NCBI RefSeq assembly: GCF_046271865.1
Contig: NZ_CP176580.1
Coordinates: 1-64,000, forward strand
DNA length: 64,000 nucleotides
Origin: Nitrincola salilacus
GTDB taxonomy: Bacteria > Pseudomonadota > Gammaproteobacteria > Pseudomonadales > Balneatricaceae
Reading direction: 5' to 3'
Shown: positions 44,460 through 53,001 of the stretch, piece after piece
Layout of the letters: every line of letters begins with the position of its first letter
How positions within the stretch are numbered: position 1 is the stretch's first letter
The notes under the pieces: model-generated
Databases searched by the model: none
What the model was told of the DNA's origin: nothing
What the model saw: the letters and a program-made list of their open reading frames with translations, nothing else
Program-made: the position numbers and the translations under genes

Positions 44460-45959
44460 ATGTCTGCACCGGCTACATATGAAGATTGGGAAGCTCGGGC
44501 TGCGGGTCTGAGCATCAATGGCAAGGCCTTTATACAGGGGCAGTATGTCTCCGCGCTGAAGGGTGAAACCTTTACCTGCATCAGCCCTGTGGATGGGCGC
44601 CAGTTAGGTGAAGTGGCGAGTTGCGACGAAGGTGATGCCGAGATTGCGGTTCAGGCGGCGCGTGAAGCGTTCGAATCTGGTGTCTGGTCCAGAATGGCAC
44701 CTGCGAAGCGCAAACAGATTCTGCTGAAGTTTGCGGATCTGATCCGCGACAATCGCGAGGAGCTGGCGCTGCTGGAAACCCTGGATATGGGCAAACCGAT
44801 ACGCTTTGCGTTGCGCGGCGATATTCCGGCTGCCGAACGGGCGATCCGCTGGACCGCAGAAGCGATCGACAAGCACTATGATGAGCTGGCACCAACTGCA
44901 CATAACGAGATCGGCATGATCACGCGTGAGCCGATCGGCGTGGTCGCTGCGATAGTCCCCTGGAACTTTCCGCTGATCATGGCTGCCTGGAAGATTGCAC
45001 CGGCCCTGGCAACCGGCAACTCGGTCATTCTGAAGCCCTCCGAAAAATCACCACTGACTGCCATTCGTATCGCCATTCTGGCAAAAGAGGCCGGAATACC
45101 GGACGGCGTGTTCAATGTATTGCCGGGTTACGGACATACTGTGGGCAAGGCGCTGGCGCTGCATATGGATGTTGACTGCCTGGTGTTCACCGGTTCAACC
45201 GGCATTGCCAAGCAACTGATGATCTATGCCGGGCAGTCCAATATGAAGCGCGTCTGGCTTGAAGCCGGTGGCAAGAGCCCGAATATCGTTTTTGCCGATG
45301 CGCAGGATCTCAAAGTTGCTGCAAAGGCCGCAGCATCAGCCCTGGCGTTCAATCAGGGTGAGGTGTGCACGGCGGGTACGCGCCTGCTGGTAGAGGCGAG
45401 TATCAAGGATCAGTTTGTCGAACTGGTCAAGCAGGAGATGCTGGCCTGGGAACCGGGCCATCCACTGGATCCGAATACGGTGAGTGGTGCGATAGTCGAT
45501 CAGCAGCAACTGGAACGGGTGATCGGCTATATCGAAGCGGGACAGCAGGAAGGCGCAAAACTGGTGCAGGGCGGCAAGCGTTTGATGCAGGAGACTGGCG
45601 GCATGTTTGTTGAGCCGACCATCTTCGATCAGGTGCATAACCGCATGCGTATCGCCAGTGAAGAGATCTTCGGGCCTGTCCTCTCTGTTATCCCCTTCAA
45701 CACGGCTGAAGAGGCGGTTGAGATCGCCAACGACACCATTTATGGTCTTGCTGCGGCTGTCTGGAGTGCGGATATCAACAAGGCGCACAAGGTGGCCAAG
45801 GCGCTACGTGCCGGTAGTGTCTGGATCAATCACTATGATGGTGGTGATATGACAGCACCCTTTGGTGGCTTCAAGCAATCGGGCAATGGGCGTGACAAGT
45901 CACTGCATGCTTTCGACAAATATACCGAATTAAAGGCCACCTGGCTGTTGCTTGAATAA
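44460..45959 (+). CDS. puuC: Gamma-glutamyl-aminobutyraldehyde dehydrogenase
   Basis: NAD(P)-dependent aldehyde dehydrogenase, the step after PuuB. 499 residues. Seen: PWNFPLIMAAWKIAPALA, FTGSTGIAKQLM, catalytic Glu in WLEAGGKSPNIVF (the EAGGK variant is usual for PuuC) and Cys in GEVCTAGTR. TTGAGG precedes the ATG. The 139-bp gap to puuB should hold both divergent promoters; no operator was recognised in it. Confidence 0.93.
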   Translation: MSAPATYEDWEARAAGLSINGKAFIQGQYVSALKGETFTCISPVDGRQLGEVASCDEGDAEIAVQAAREAFESGVWSRMAPAKRKQILLKFADLIRDNREELALLETLDMGKPIRFALRGDIPAAERAIRWTAEAIDKHYDELAPTAHNEIGMITREPIGVVAAIVPWNFPLIMAAWKIAPALATGNSVILKPSEKSPLTAIRIAILAKEAGIPDGVFNVLPGYGHTVGKALALHMDVDCLVFTGSTGIAKQLMIYAGQSNMKRVWLEAGGKSPNIVFADAQDLKVAAKAAASALAFNQGEVCTAGTRLLVEASIKDQFVELVKQEMLAWEPGHPLDPNTVSGAIVDQQQLERVIGYIEAGQQEGAKLVQGGKRLMQETGGMFVEPTIFDQVHNRMRIASEEIFGPVLSVIPFNTAEEAVEIANDTIYGLAAAVWSADINKAHKVAKALRAGSVWINHYDGGDMTAPFGGFKQSGNGRDKSLHAFDKYTELKATWLLLE

Positions 45960-46007
45960 AGAGCTTCCGGGTATGCAAGTGCTTACCATTGCTGGATGGA
46001 TTGATAC

Positions 46008-46304
46008 ATGGACGATGTAGTTGTTGACTGGAAGGTACAGCTATACACGCTGCTGGCAGCGCTGCCGCGTGACCGGGTAGTCAGCTATGGTGGGTTGGCG
46101 AAGCAGTTGGATGGCGTGAATGCCCGTATGGTGGCGCGTGCGATGTCCAGCCTGCCTGCCGGCTCCGCTTTACCCTGGCACAGAGTGATCCGCAGCGATG
46201 GTCATCTGGCGGATCACGATGGGGCAGTTGAGCAGCGTGCCCGGCTGCTGGCGGATGGCATTATGTTGCAGGGTAATCGAGTGCCTCGTCGGTATTTTCT
46301 TTAG
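46008..46304 (+). CDS. Alkyltransferase-like protein (ATL)
   Basis: Binds O6-alkylguanine and flags it for nucleotide excision repair. 98 residues, the short MGMT DNA-binding domain. In place of the alkyl-acceptor motif PCHR it has PWHRVIR, so it cannot dealkylate DNA and is ATL-type like E. coli YbaZ. RVVSYGGLAKQLD is the recognition helix region. It lies 48 bp after puuC. Confidence 0.93.
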   Translation: MDDVVVDWKVQLYTLLAALPRDRVVSYGGLAKQLDGVNARMVARAMSSLPAGSALPWHRVIRSDGHLADHDGAVEQRARLLADGIMLQGNRVPRRYFL

Positions 46305-46340
46305 TATCCGCCGTAACTGACTAAAAAACAGCTACGGCTT

Positions 46341-46390
46341 GGGCTTTGCATCAGGGCTTACATCAGAGCTTACATCAGAGCTTTGCATCA
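46341..46390. repeat. Four 12-13-bp tandem units between atl and the kinase gene
   Basis: GGGCTTTGCATCA (46341), GGGCTTACATCA (46354), GAGCTTACATCA (46366) and GAGCTTTGCATCA (46378). The array ends 5 bp before the stop codon of the kinase gene on the opposite strand and fills the intergenic space. Confidence 0.88.
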
Positions 46391-46395
46391 GGTAG

Positions 46396-48129
46396 TTACA
46401 GCAGGGCTTGTAACAGGTTGATCAGCAGCAGAATGGCTGCAATCAGTTTCCAGCCCAGTAGTGGGTTGCGAGTCATCAGGGGCTGGTCGCGCACCCGTGC
46501 CTCCAGCTGGCGGTTGGGGGTCGTCAGGTCATGCATAAATTCGGAATAGGCGTTATAGCGGTGCGCTGGGTTGGGCTGCAGGGCCTTGCGCAGGCAACCT
46601 TCCATCCAGAATGGCAGGTCTTTGCGGTACTTGAGTGCCGGTATGTAATGCAGTTCGCCGTAATGCTCAATGCGATAGCGCTGGGTGGAAGGCTCCTCAT
46701 AGGGCAGCTGGCCGGTGATCATTTCATAGCAGATCACGGCAAGTGAAAACAGGTCGGCACGAAAGCTGCCCTGCTGTCCCATCAGGTATTCAGGGGCCAC
46801 ATAATTGACGGATCCCTGGGGAATGGACTTGTCCAGAGGCGAGCCCATTTCCTCGATGCCGGCGATACGCACGGTGCCGAAATCCAGAATGCGCACCCTG
46901 CCGTCATGATCGATCATGATGTTTTCCGGCTTGAGATCCTGATGCACCATCTCGGCACGCTGAAAAGCGCGCAGGCCAGCAATAATCTGTCGCATCAGGT
47001 CGCGAATCTTGTCCAGTGGAGGCTGGGGGGTGTCCTGCATCCACTGTCGCAGGTTCTGGCCCTCGATATACTCGCCCAGGTAGTACAGCAAACGCTTGGG
47101 CCGCGGTGGGGCGTAGGTTTTCATGACATTGGGGTGATCCAGTCTGCGCCCTACCCATTCCTCGCGCATGAATCCGTCCAGGTACAGGCTGTCTTCGCTG
47201 AAGTTCTCGGATGGTGCCTTGAGTACATAGATCTGACCGCTGACCGAATCCTTGACGCGGTACATATGGCTGCGGGTGCCGCTGAATATCACGTCCAGCA
47301 CCTCGTAGTCGTCAATGCGGTTGCCAACATTCAGCACCGGCGGGATGGGCAGGACGCTGAGACGCTGGAAGTTTTCATCCGGGGTTTCCAGTGGCAACTG
47401 GTCCACCTCGATCAGCAGTGCGGTGAGATTGTCATCGCTGCCAGCCGCCATAGCTTGTTCGATCAGCAGTGCGCTGGTGGCCACTGGATCGCTGGGATGC
47501 TGGGTCAGCAGCTGACTGATCTGCGCCCGGGTCAGGTGTTCATGCACGCCGTCGGTGGTCAGCAGGATGCGATCGCCGGGCTCCAGCGTCTGGGTGCAGT
47601 AGTCGAGCTCCAGATGCTGGTCGGCGCCGAAGGCGCGGGACAGGTAATTGCGCCCGCGCTCCACATGTACATGGTCACGTGTCAGTTGCTCCACTTCGCC
47701 ATTACGGCAGAGCCAGATGCGGCTGTCGCCGACATGAAAGCAGTGCAGCGTATTGGATTTGAAGATCACCGCTGAAAAGGTGCACAGCATGCTGTCGTCG
47801 TGACCTTGGCGGTTCGCGTTTTGCTGATACAACCAGCTGTTGAGGCTCGACACCACGCGGGCAGCCGCATGGCGAGTACTCCAGCTGTCCGGGGTGCTGA
47901 AATAGTCGGTGATGAAACTGGTGACAGCTGTCTGGCTGGCGATATGGGAATCGGCGCAGCTGCTGACGCCGTCGGCAATGACCGCCGCGGCACCCTTTAG
48001 CAGTAGTGCCTGATCGTCTGGGGCATGGGCGGCAAAGGCATCCTGATTCTGTGGCTTGATGCCGGCAATCGACTGGCCGCCGAAGCGGATTTTCAGTCTG
48101 GCCTGCACACTCAGGGACTGATTCATCAT
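46396..48129 (-). CDS. PP2C phosphatase-Ser/Thr kinase fusion protein
   Basis: 577 residues. N-terminal PP2C domain (about 1-245) with metal-site motifs NQDAF, IADGVSSCAD, GDSRIW and DDNLTALLIE; then a Hanks-type kinase (about 270-540) with YVLKAP, catalytic HQDLKPENIMI and DFGTVRIAG; and a single C-terminal membrane helix (LIAAILLLINLLQALL). So a membrane-anchored protein able both to phosphorylate and dephosphorylate. In Pseudomonas a homologue lies beside nasA in the nitrate-assimilation cluster, the same neighbourhood as here, although nirBD is absent downstream. Target unknown. Confidence 0.92.
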   Translation of the reverse strand: MMNQSLSVQARLKIRFGGQSIAGIKPQNQDAFAAHAPDDQALLLKGAAAVIADGVSSCADSHIASQTAVTSFITDYFSTPDSWSTRHAAARVVSSLNSWLYQQNANRQGHDDSMLCTFSAVIFKSNTLHCFHVGDSRIWLCRNGEVEQLTRDHVHVERGRNYLSRAFGADQHLELDYCTQTLEPGDRILLTTDGVHEHLTRAQISQLLTQHPSDPVATSALLIEQAMAAGSDDNLTALLIEVDQLPLETPDENFQRLSVLPIPPVLNVGNRIDDYEVLDVIFSGTRSHMYRVKDSVSGQIYVLKAPSENFSEDSLYLDGFMREEWVGRRLDHPNVMKTYAPPRPKRLLYYLGEYIEGQNLRQWMQDTPQPPLDKIRDLMRQIIAGLRAFQRAEMVHQDLKPENIMIDHDGRVRILDFGTVRIAGIEEMGSPLDKSIPQGSVNYVAPEYLMGQQGSFRADLFSLAVICYEMITGQLPYEEPSTQRYRIEHYGELHYIPALKYRKDLPFWMEGCLRKALQPNPAHRYNAYSEFMHDLTTPNRQLEARVRDQPLMTRNPLLGWKLIAAILLLINLLQALL

Positions 48130-48146
48130 CGTGGTTCCAAAACCTC

Positions 48147-48181
48147 AAAAAGGAGCGAAGCCCTGCTGGGGCTTCGCTCCC
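48147..48181 (-). terminator. Terminator between nasA and the kinase gene
   Basis: Perfect 12-bp stem GGAGCGAAGCCC / GGGCTTCGCTCC with a 5-nt loop and a T run on the minus strand. It sits 18 bp before the kinase start, so most transcripts from nasA should stop here. Confidence 0.88.
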
Positions 48182-48220
48182 TGTTAACTGCCTGTCAGCA
48201 TGCAGATCAGGAGACTCTCA

Positions 48221-49690
48221 TCAGGAGACTCTGATCAACTCGACACTACCGTCTGCATTGACTTCGGCCATGTGTCCGCGGGGTTCTTCCAGCAGCAACA
48301 GAGTGATAAAGCCGAGCACCGCAGTAGCGGCAATGACCATGAAGAAGGTTTGGTAGCTGACCATGGACAGCACGGTGAGATAGAACACCGCACCGACGTT
48401 ACCGTAGGCGCCGGTCATGCCTGCCACCTGACCGGTGAGGCGACGCTTGATCAGCGGTACCACCGCGAAGACCGCGCCTTCGCCAGCCTGTACAAAGAAC
48501 GAGCAGGTCATGGCGGCAATAACCGCCAGTACCAGCGGCCAGCTGCTGTCGATCACCGACATCACGGCATACCCGATGGCCAGACCCGCTGTCAGTACCA
48601 GCAGGGTGGCCTTGCGGCCGAAGCGGTCACTGATCAGGCCACCGGCAGGACGGGACATCAGATTCATGAAAGCATAGCCCGAAGCGAGCAGACCTGCATA
48701 GACCATGTTCAGTTCGAAGACATCGGCAAAAAACAGCGGCAGCATGGAGACCACAGCCAGCTCAGAACCAAAGGTGGCGAAGTAGAGCACATTCAGTACC
48801 GCGACCTGCTTGAACTTGTAGCGATGCATCTCCGGTACCGGCTGGGTGAAGATCTCTCGGTTAACGAGGTAGGCGCAATAACAATCGTAAAAGAAGAAGG
48901 CCACCAGACCGATATAGACGAAAAGGGCCGCGGTGCTGCTTAGGATCGAGACCCCCTGGGGTGAGAGTTTCCAGCACAGCAGTATCAGTGCCGCATAGAG
49001 GGGGATCTTCATGATCAGCAGGAAGACGAAGTCGCCCTTGCTGGTGACTTCCAGGCCACCGATACGCTTGGGCTTGAAGTAGGTCGAGCCCTTGGGGGTG
49101 TCGGACACATTGAAGTACCAGACGAAGCTGAAGATCAGGGACATCAGGCCAGTGATGCCCACGGCATAGCGCCAGCCGTCGTCACCGCCGAATATCAGCG
49201 CCAGAGTCGGCAGCAGCATGGCGGCGGCGGCAGAACCGAAGTTGCCCCAGCCACCGTAGATGCCCTCGGCGGTGCCCAGCTCATTGGCCGGGAACCATTC
49301 GCTGACCATGCGGATACCCACCACGAAGCCTGCTCCGATAAAGCCCAGCAGGAAGCGGGCGACAGCGGCCTGGGTGAAGTCCTGGGCCAGGGCGAACATG
49401 AAGCAGGGCAAGCTGCAGAAGAGCAACAGTGTTGCATAGACATTGCGTGGACCGTATTTGTCGGTGAGCATGCCGATCAGTACCCGGGCCGGTATAGTCA
49501 GGGCGACGTTGAGGATCAACAGGGTTTTGATCTCGTCGGAGGTCAGTCCGAGGGAGGTCTTGATCACGCCCAGCAAGGGTGCAAAGTTGAACCAGACAAA
49601 GAAGGTCAGGAAGAAGGCGATCCAGCTCATATGCAGGATCTTCATTTTCCCGGTAAACGAGAACAGATTGAACTTGGTGTGAGCAGTCAT
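48221..49690 (-). CDS. nasA: Nitrate/nitrite MFS transporter (NasA/NarK family)
   Basis: Inner-membrane nitrate importer of the NNP family. 489 residues from the ATG at 49690; the frame is open to 49741 but MTAHTKFNLFSFTGKMKILHMSW is the natural N-terminus. Nitrate signature segments: GFIGAGFVVGIRMVSEWFP and GMTGAYGNVGAVFYL. About 12 membrane segments. Called NasA (assimilatory) because of the kinase neighbour and the attenuator leader with a sigma-54 promoter upstream. The 3' end carries a direct repeat (ATCAGGAGACTCT twice at 48207-48234). No nitrate reductase is present in the window. Confidence 0.92.
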   Translation of the reverse strand: MTAHTKFNLFSFTGKMKILHMSWIAFFLTFFVWFNFAPLLGVIKTSLGLTSDEIKTLLILNVALTIPARVLIGMLTDKYGPRNVYATLLLFCSLPCFMFALAQDFTQAAVARFLLGFIGAGFVVGIRMVSEWFPANELGTAEGIYGGWGNFGSAAAAMLLPTLALIFGGDDGWRYAVGITGLMSLIFSFVWYFNVSDTPKGSTYFKPKRIGGLEVTSKGDFVFLLIMKIPLYAALILLCWKLSPQGVSILSSTAALFVYIGLVAFFFYDCYCAYLVNREIFTQPVPEMHRYKFKQVAVLNVLYFATFGSELAVVSMLPLFFADVFELNMVYAGLLASGYAFMNLMSRPAGGLISDRFGRKATLLVLTAGLAIGYAVMSVIDSSWPLVLAVIAAMTCSFFVQAGEGAVFAVVPLIKRRLTGQVAGMTGAYGNVGAVFYLTVLSMVSYQTFFMVIAATAVLGFITLLLLEEPRGHMAEVNADGSVELIRVS

Positions 49691-49722
49691 TGTTTTACAT
49701 CCATCGCTGGGTCCACAAGGGC

Positions 49723-49775
49723 AAAAAAAAATGGCGTTCAACGATCCCCCCGCTAGAGGGAGTGTTGAACGCCAT
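49723..49775 (-). terminator. Leader terminator (attenuator) upstream of nasA
   Basis: Minus strand: 12-bp perfect stem ATGGCGTTCAAC / GTTGAACGCCAT around a 21-nt loop with an inner CCC/GGG stem, followed by nine T. It lies between the promoter and the nasA start codon, so it can only act as a regulated attenuator. Nitrate-responsive ANTAR proteins (NasR, NasT) are known to antiterminate such leaders. Confidence 0.85.
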
Positions 49776-49851
49776 TGTTCAAAATTGGTGCATTTAACGA
49801 TCGGGAGGCCTTTTTTCGGTGCGCTTCGACAGGCCTGTTACCCGTCAATGA

Positions 49852-49876
49852 GCCCTCAGCAACTTTGCTGTGGGGC
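49852..49876 (-). ncRNA. Candidate ANTAR-binding hairpin in the nasA leader
   Basis: Minus strand GCCCCACAGC-AAAGTT-GCTGAGGGC folds into a hairpin with a six-nucleotide loop having A at position 1 and G at position 4, the conserved feature of ANTAR-protein RNA targets. The cognate second hairpin is not unambiguous. The remaining leader has an AGGCCT ... AGGCCT self-complementary pair (49808-49836) that could be part of it. Confidence 0.5.
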
Positions 49877-49923
49877 AGAGCGCCGTATTAGCCGCTTTCT
49901 CGCCATCTGATACCTTGTTTGAA

Positions 49924-49940
49924 TGCAGATACTGTGCCAT
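49924..49940 (-). promoter_or_regulatory. Sigma-54 promoter of nasA
   Basis: Minus strand ATGGCACAGTATCTGCA: -24 GG and -12 GC separated by exactly 10 bp, in good agreement with TGGCAC-N5-TTGCA. It would start a leader RNA of roughly 220 nt. Nitrogen-limitation control through NtrC is therefore likely; NtrC sites were not identified. Confidence 0.7.
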
Positions 49941-50435
49941 CTCTGTTTTTTTGGTCAGATTATTTTTTCCACGATGGCGGTGTTAATCAGTGTCGACCAA
50001 AGGCTGCACAGTGACTTCAGGAAGGCCTTGGCCAACAGACAATCAGGCAGTGCCAGAATAAAAGTTCTCATGGCCGAGGATATGGGTAATCAGGTAACGT
50101 TAAATATATGCGTGTAGGAGCCCTTAAATACCAAGTTTGACTTGCCGTATTTAACTAGCTAGCATTACTGTTGGAAAGTGCTCGTCTAGGAGATTGAGCT
50201 TTAGTTAATTGTCAAAAGGAGCTTGACCCAACATGTCTATCGGAATTGTCTCTTGTAGCCAGGCACGTCAACAGCAGCGATTAATCCAACAACGTCTCGA
50301 AAATCAACTCTCAGCAGAGTTCCGGCTCAATAAAAGTACTTTGATTGCTTTGAATCTTCCACACACCTTAGCGGTTTGGATTGAATATAAGCGGCAATCG
50401 GGTTTACAGAATACACAAATATCTGAAGCTTTTTC

Positions 50436-51947
50436 GTAACTATTCAGCCATTATAGACCCAGCAGGTTTATTTATTATCATCGGCAGCATTCATAAAAGG
50501 TAACAGCTCTCCTTTAAAAAGTGATGCCATAGCCTGCGAGCCGCTGACTCCTTGCTTGCGTGCAGTCGATAAATAACTCCGGACACGACAGAAGATATGA
50601 GCACCTTCCAGCGACCGGAAGCACCCTGATATTTTCTGCTGCACCTTGAGCATCCGGATATCCCGTTCACCTTGGTTGTTGGTAAAGGGCACATGGGGAT
50701 CCTCTAAAAATCTAAGCACATCGGCTTCGAAGTTCCTCAGCCTCTCAAGTAGATTTCGTGCCGTTGAGCGCTTAAGGCGACCGCGTTTGCCGTCTCGTTG
50801 TACTTCATCGGGTGGCGGACATTCAATATCCGCTTTCTTTAAACAGTCTCTATAAGCTTTACGCCAACCTTCCGCTTGATCGGCAGGTACTGACCCGCCA
50901 GCATTGATGACGGCATCATTCATGGTGCACAGTAATGTCTGCATGCGCTGTGCCCAGGCTTGTTTGTCCTGCTCCCAGACGCGTTCAAGTTCACGCAAAT
51001 GGTGAGCATTACACAGTGCATGCTGGCAATCGGTATAGCGGTAATAGGGTTTCCAGTGATCATGACACAGCGTACCGGTAAAGCGCGGTAAGATGCCGAT
51101 CTGATCCATGGCTTCACTGCCTCGTTTTGAGTGAGGTGCTAACCACGTGAGTGACTCATTGGATGCACAATGCAGCCAATGACGCTTTCCACCAATATTG
51201 ATACCGGTTTCATCGGCATGGATCACCTGCGCCTGAGTCAGACGCTGTTTGACCCATGACTCAAACGGCGCGGCTTTATCGAAGGCTTCTTTATTGAAGT
51301 TAAATAACGAACCGACACTTAACGGAATACTGAGCTGATCTTCAAAGTACTCACGTACGCGGTCATACGGCAGTAACTGATACAGGGATAAGTAAACCGC
51401 ATGAGCCTTTAATACAGGGCCATATTGAACTGACGATTTCACACCCTCTGGAAAGGGCGCGGTGACACGATTACCCTGTTCATCTTCAAGGATTTCAGCA
51501 CGGTACTCTGTGACGAGACGACTGATATCGATATCAAAGACCTGCCGAGTCTCATAGCCAGCGAACGTGTAAGTGCTCCCCTTGGGCAAGGTGCGACGAT
51601 CGATTTTAACAACGTTGATCTCATCTGGATCATCCACGGGTTGTAATGTTTTCCCGATACGCCCCTGTTGGCCGCCGGGTTTACGATCACTTTTAGCGCG
51701 TTCTTTTTTAACGCGATCAGGATCCTGAGACGGGGGTTTGCTGCTATTGCGACTGTTGGTGTTGACGCGTCCTAGCAGGATTGGAATGATTAACAGGAGT
51801 ATCTCAAACGTTGATCGTAACGATGGAGAAATAGATGCATCATCTTTAAGTTGCTGCCTTGCATTCGCTATGATCGCGTCGACATCAATATCACTGATCT
51901 TCATGAGATAGACCTGAATCCTGCTGTTTGATGGCTTATTATCGCAC
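50436..51947. mobile_element. IS66-family insertion sequence (solo tnpC, ISBst12-like)
   Basis: Contains one transposase gene and no tnpA/tnpB. Ends were inferred by comparing the left end (GTAACTATTCAGCCAT ... CAGCAGG) with the reversed right end (GTGCGATAATAAGCCAT ... CAGCAGG), which are imperfect inverted repeats. The flanks are GCTTTTTC on the left (50428-50435) and GCTTTTTTC on the right (51948-51956): an 8-bp target duplication, usual for IS66, differing by one T in a homopolymer. Boundaries are therefore well supported but not exact to the base. Confidence 0.8.
50468..51904 (-). CDS. tnpC: IS66 family transposase (TnpC)
   Basis: DDE transposase, 478 residues. N-terminal helical and zinc-poor leader with NSRNSSKPPSQDPDR (typical IS66 motif), then catalytic acidic residues in VIHADETGINIGGKRHWLH, TLCHDHWKPYYRY and TNNQGERDIRMLKVQQKISG. 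C-terminal FCRVRSYLSTARKQG is standard. Full length and apparently intact, so the element may still move. Confidence 0.95.
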   Translation of the reverse strand: MKISDIDVDAIIANARQQLKDDASISPSLRSTFEILLLIIPILLGRVNTNSRNSSKPPSQDPDRVKKERAKSDRKPGGQQGRIGKTLQPVDDPDEINVVKIDRRTLPKGSTYTFAGYETRQVFDIDISRLVTEYRAEILEDEQGNRVTAPFPEGVKSSVQYGPVLKAHAVYLSLYQLLPYDRVREYFEDQLSIPLSVGSLFNFNKEAFDKAAPFESWVKQRLTQAQVIHADETGINIGGKRHWLHCASNESLTWLAPHSKRGSEAMDQIGILPRFTGTLCHDHWKPYYRYTDCQHALCNAHHLRELERVWEQDKQAWAQRMQTLLCTMNDAVINAGGSVPADQAEGWRKAYRDCLKKADIECPPPDEVQRDGKRGRLKRSTARNLLERLRNFEADVLRFLEDPHVPFTNNQGERDIRMLKVQQKISGCFRSLEGAHIFCRVRSYLSTARKQGVSGSQAMASLFKGELLPFMNAADDNK

Positions 51948-52054
51948 GCTTTTTTCAGATCGGATTTTTCGCTCTGTGATGCGTTCTAAGCGGTTTTAAG
52001 CATTCATCCTCGCAGGGAGTGATATCGTCTGATCTGTAACGACTGCGGGGCTAA

Positions 52055-52999
52055 ATGGTGCGCTTGGTAAGTACATATGATGGAAGCCAGGGCGGCGATG
52101 AGATCTGGACGTTTTTAGCCAAAAACACTGTCAAGTACTTTTTTAGTTATTTTGGGCTGAATAGATACGCTTTTTCTAAACTTGATAGTGGTAATGCAAG
52201 CTTGCCAGAGCTGATTATCGAATCATCAGGTTATAAATTGGTGCAGGATCATACGGGAGCAGTAATAAGTGCAGCGGTAGAAGGGCGTGCATTGAGCGCC
52301 CTAATACAAGATTTTAAGCGCTCGGGTAATCTGCTTGGAAATTATCGAATCACGCAGGGTAATGGTCGCTATTATGTGGTTTTTAAAGGTAATCAAAAAC
52401 TCAGAAGCCTCATTAAAGGTACGCGCTACCTCACGGATAACCCTCTAGTAATAAGTTTAGGTATTGCATCGCCTTCTGAGATGCTCAAGGGCGCGGCTCG
52501 ATCTAATATTTTCATTACACTTATTATTTCTGGAGGTGGCAATAGTATTAAATGGATCTTTTTGGAAGAGTACCTCTGGACTAATTTTCTTTCGGATATA
52601 TCTATTGATTTGCTTAAAGGAGGTCTTTCTATTTTAGCGGGAGTAGCTGCTGCATATTTTACTGCTAAAAGTATGCCCAGGGTAATTATATCAAGACTTG
52701 TGGGATTGGCGGTTGGAATTGGTACGGGTGTGGGGTTGAATCAAATAGAGAATGATCAAATTGAAAAGAGCGCTGTCAGTATGGCACAGGAAATTGCTTT
52801 CACATATTTGACTGCCTATGATGCGATGTCAAACCCTATAGGGTTTGTCTCTGAAAAAGGTGAACAAGCTAAGGATTTAATGATCTGCTCGGTTAGCAAT
52901 ACTGGAGATTGGGCTATAAATAAGGCAGAGAACATTATACGTGACAATGTGAACCGAATATTACGCCAGTTCCTGAATCCACCTAGGCGATTGTATTGA
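52055..52999 (+). CDS. Membrane-active toxin-like protein (putative effector), uncertain
   Basis: 314 residues, no signal peptide. N-terminal part (about 1-145) is soluble: VSTYDGSQGGDEIWTFLAKN, LSALIQDFKRSGNLLGNYRI and GRYYVVFKGNQKLRSLIKGTRYL. The second half has hydrophobic stretches: NIFITLIISGGGNSIKWIF (about 150-170) and a helical hairpin LLKGGLSILAGVAAAYFTA ... LVGLAVGIGTGVGL (about 188-230). The layout resembles cargo regions of polymorphic or type VI-secreted membrane toxins I recall from enterobacteria, but I cannot confirm the family. A stop codon immediately precedes the ATG, so no longer N-terminus exists. Followed with no gap by a small membrane protein. AT-rich compared with neighbours. 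Confidence 0.55.
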   Translation: MVRLVSTYDGSQGGDEIWTFLAKNTVKYFFSYFGLNRYAFSKLDSGNASLPELIIESSGYKLVQDHTGAVISAAVEGRALSALIQDFKRSGNLLGNYRITQGNGRYYVVFKGNQKLRSLIKGTRYLTDNPLVISLGIASPSEMLKGAARSNIFITLIISGGGNSIKWIFLEEYLWTNFLSDISIDLLKGGLSILAGVAAAYFTAKSMPRVIISRLVGLAVGIGTGVGLNQIENDQIEKSAVSMAQEIAFTYLTAYDAMSNPIGFVSEKGEQAKDLMICSVSNTGDWAINKAENIIRDNVNRILRQFLNPPRRLY

Positions 53000-53001
53000 G
53001 T

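Larger units (their letters stand above)
50233..51999 (+). pseudogene. Small gene of unknown function split by the IS66-family element
   Basis: The 5' part (50233-50435) encodes MSIGIVSCSQARQQQRLIQQ and onward, 68 residues with an AAAGGAG about 12 bp upstream, ending at a TAA supplied by the first bases of the insertion. The 3' part resumes after the element: joining the frame across one copy of the target duplication gives ...EAFSDRIFRSVMRSKRF and a stop at 51999, about 83 residues in all. The product is Gln/Arg-rich and helical-looking; not recognised. The interruption probably inactivates it. Confidence 0.6.

Noticed and set aside
46906..47775. 289-residue ORF antisense to the kinase
   Set aside because: Shadow of the PP2C-kinase gene, whose catalytic motifs are intact on the minus strand.
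49923..50117. 64-residue plus-strand ORF
   Set aside because: It overlaps the predicted sigma-54 promoter on the other strand, lacks a ribosome site and shows no recognisable features.
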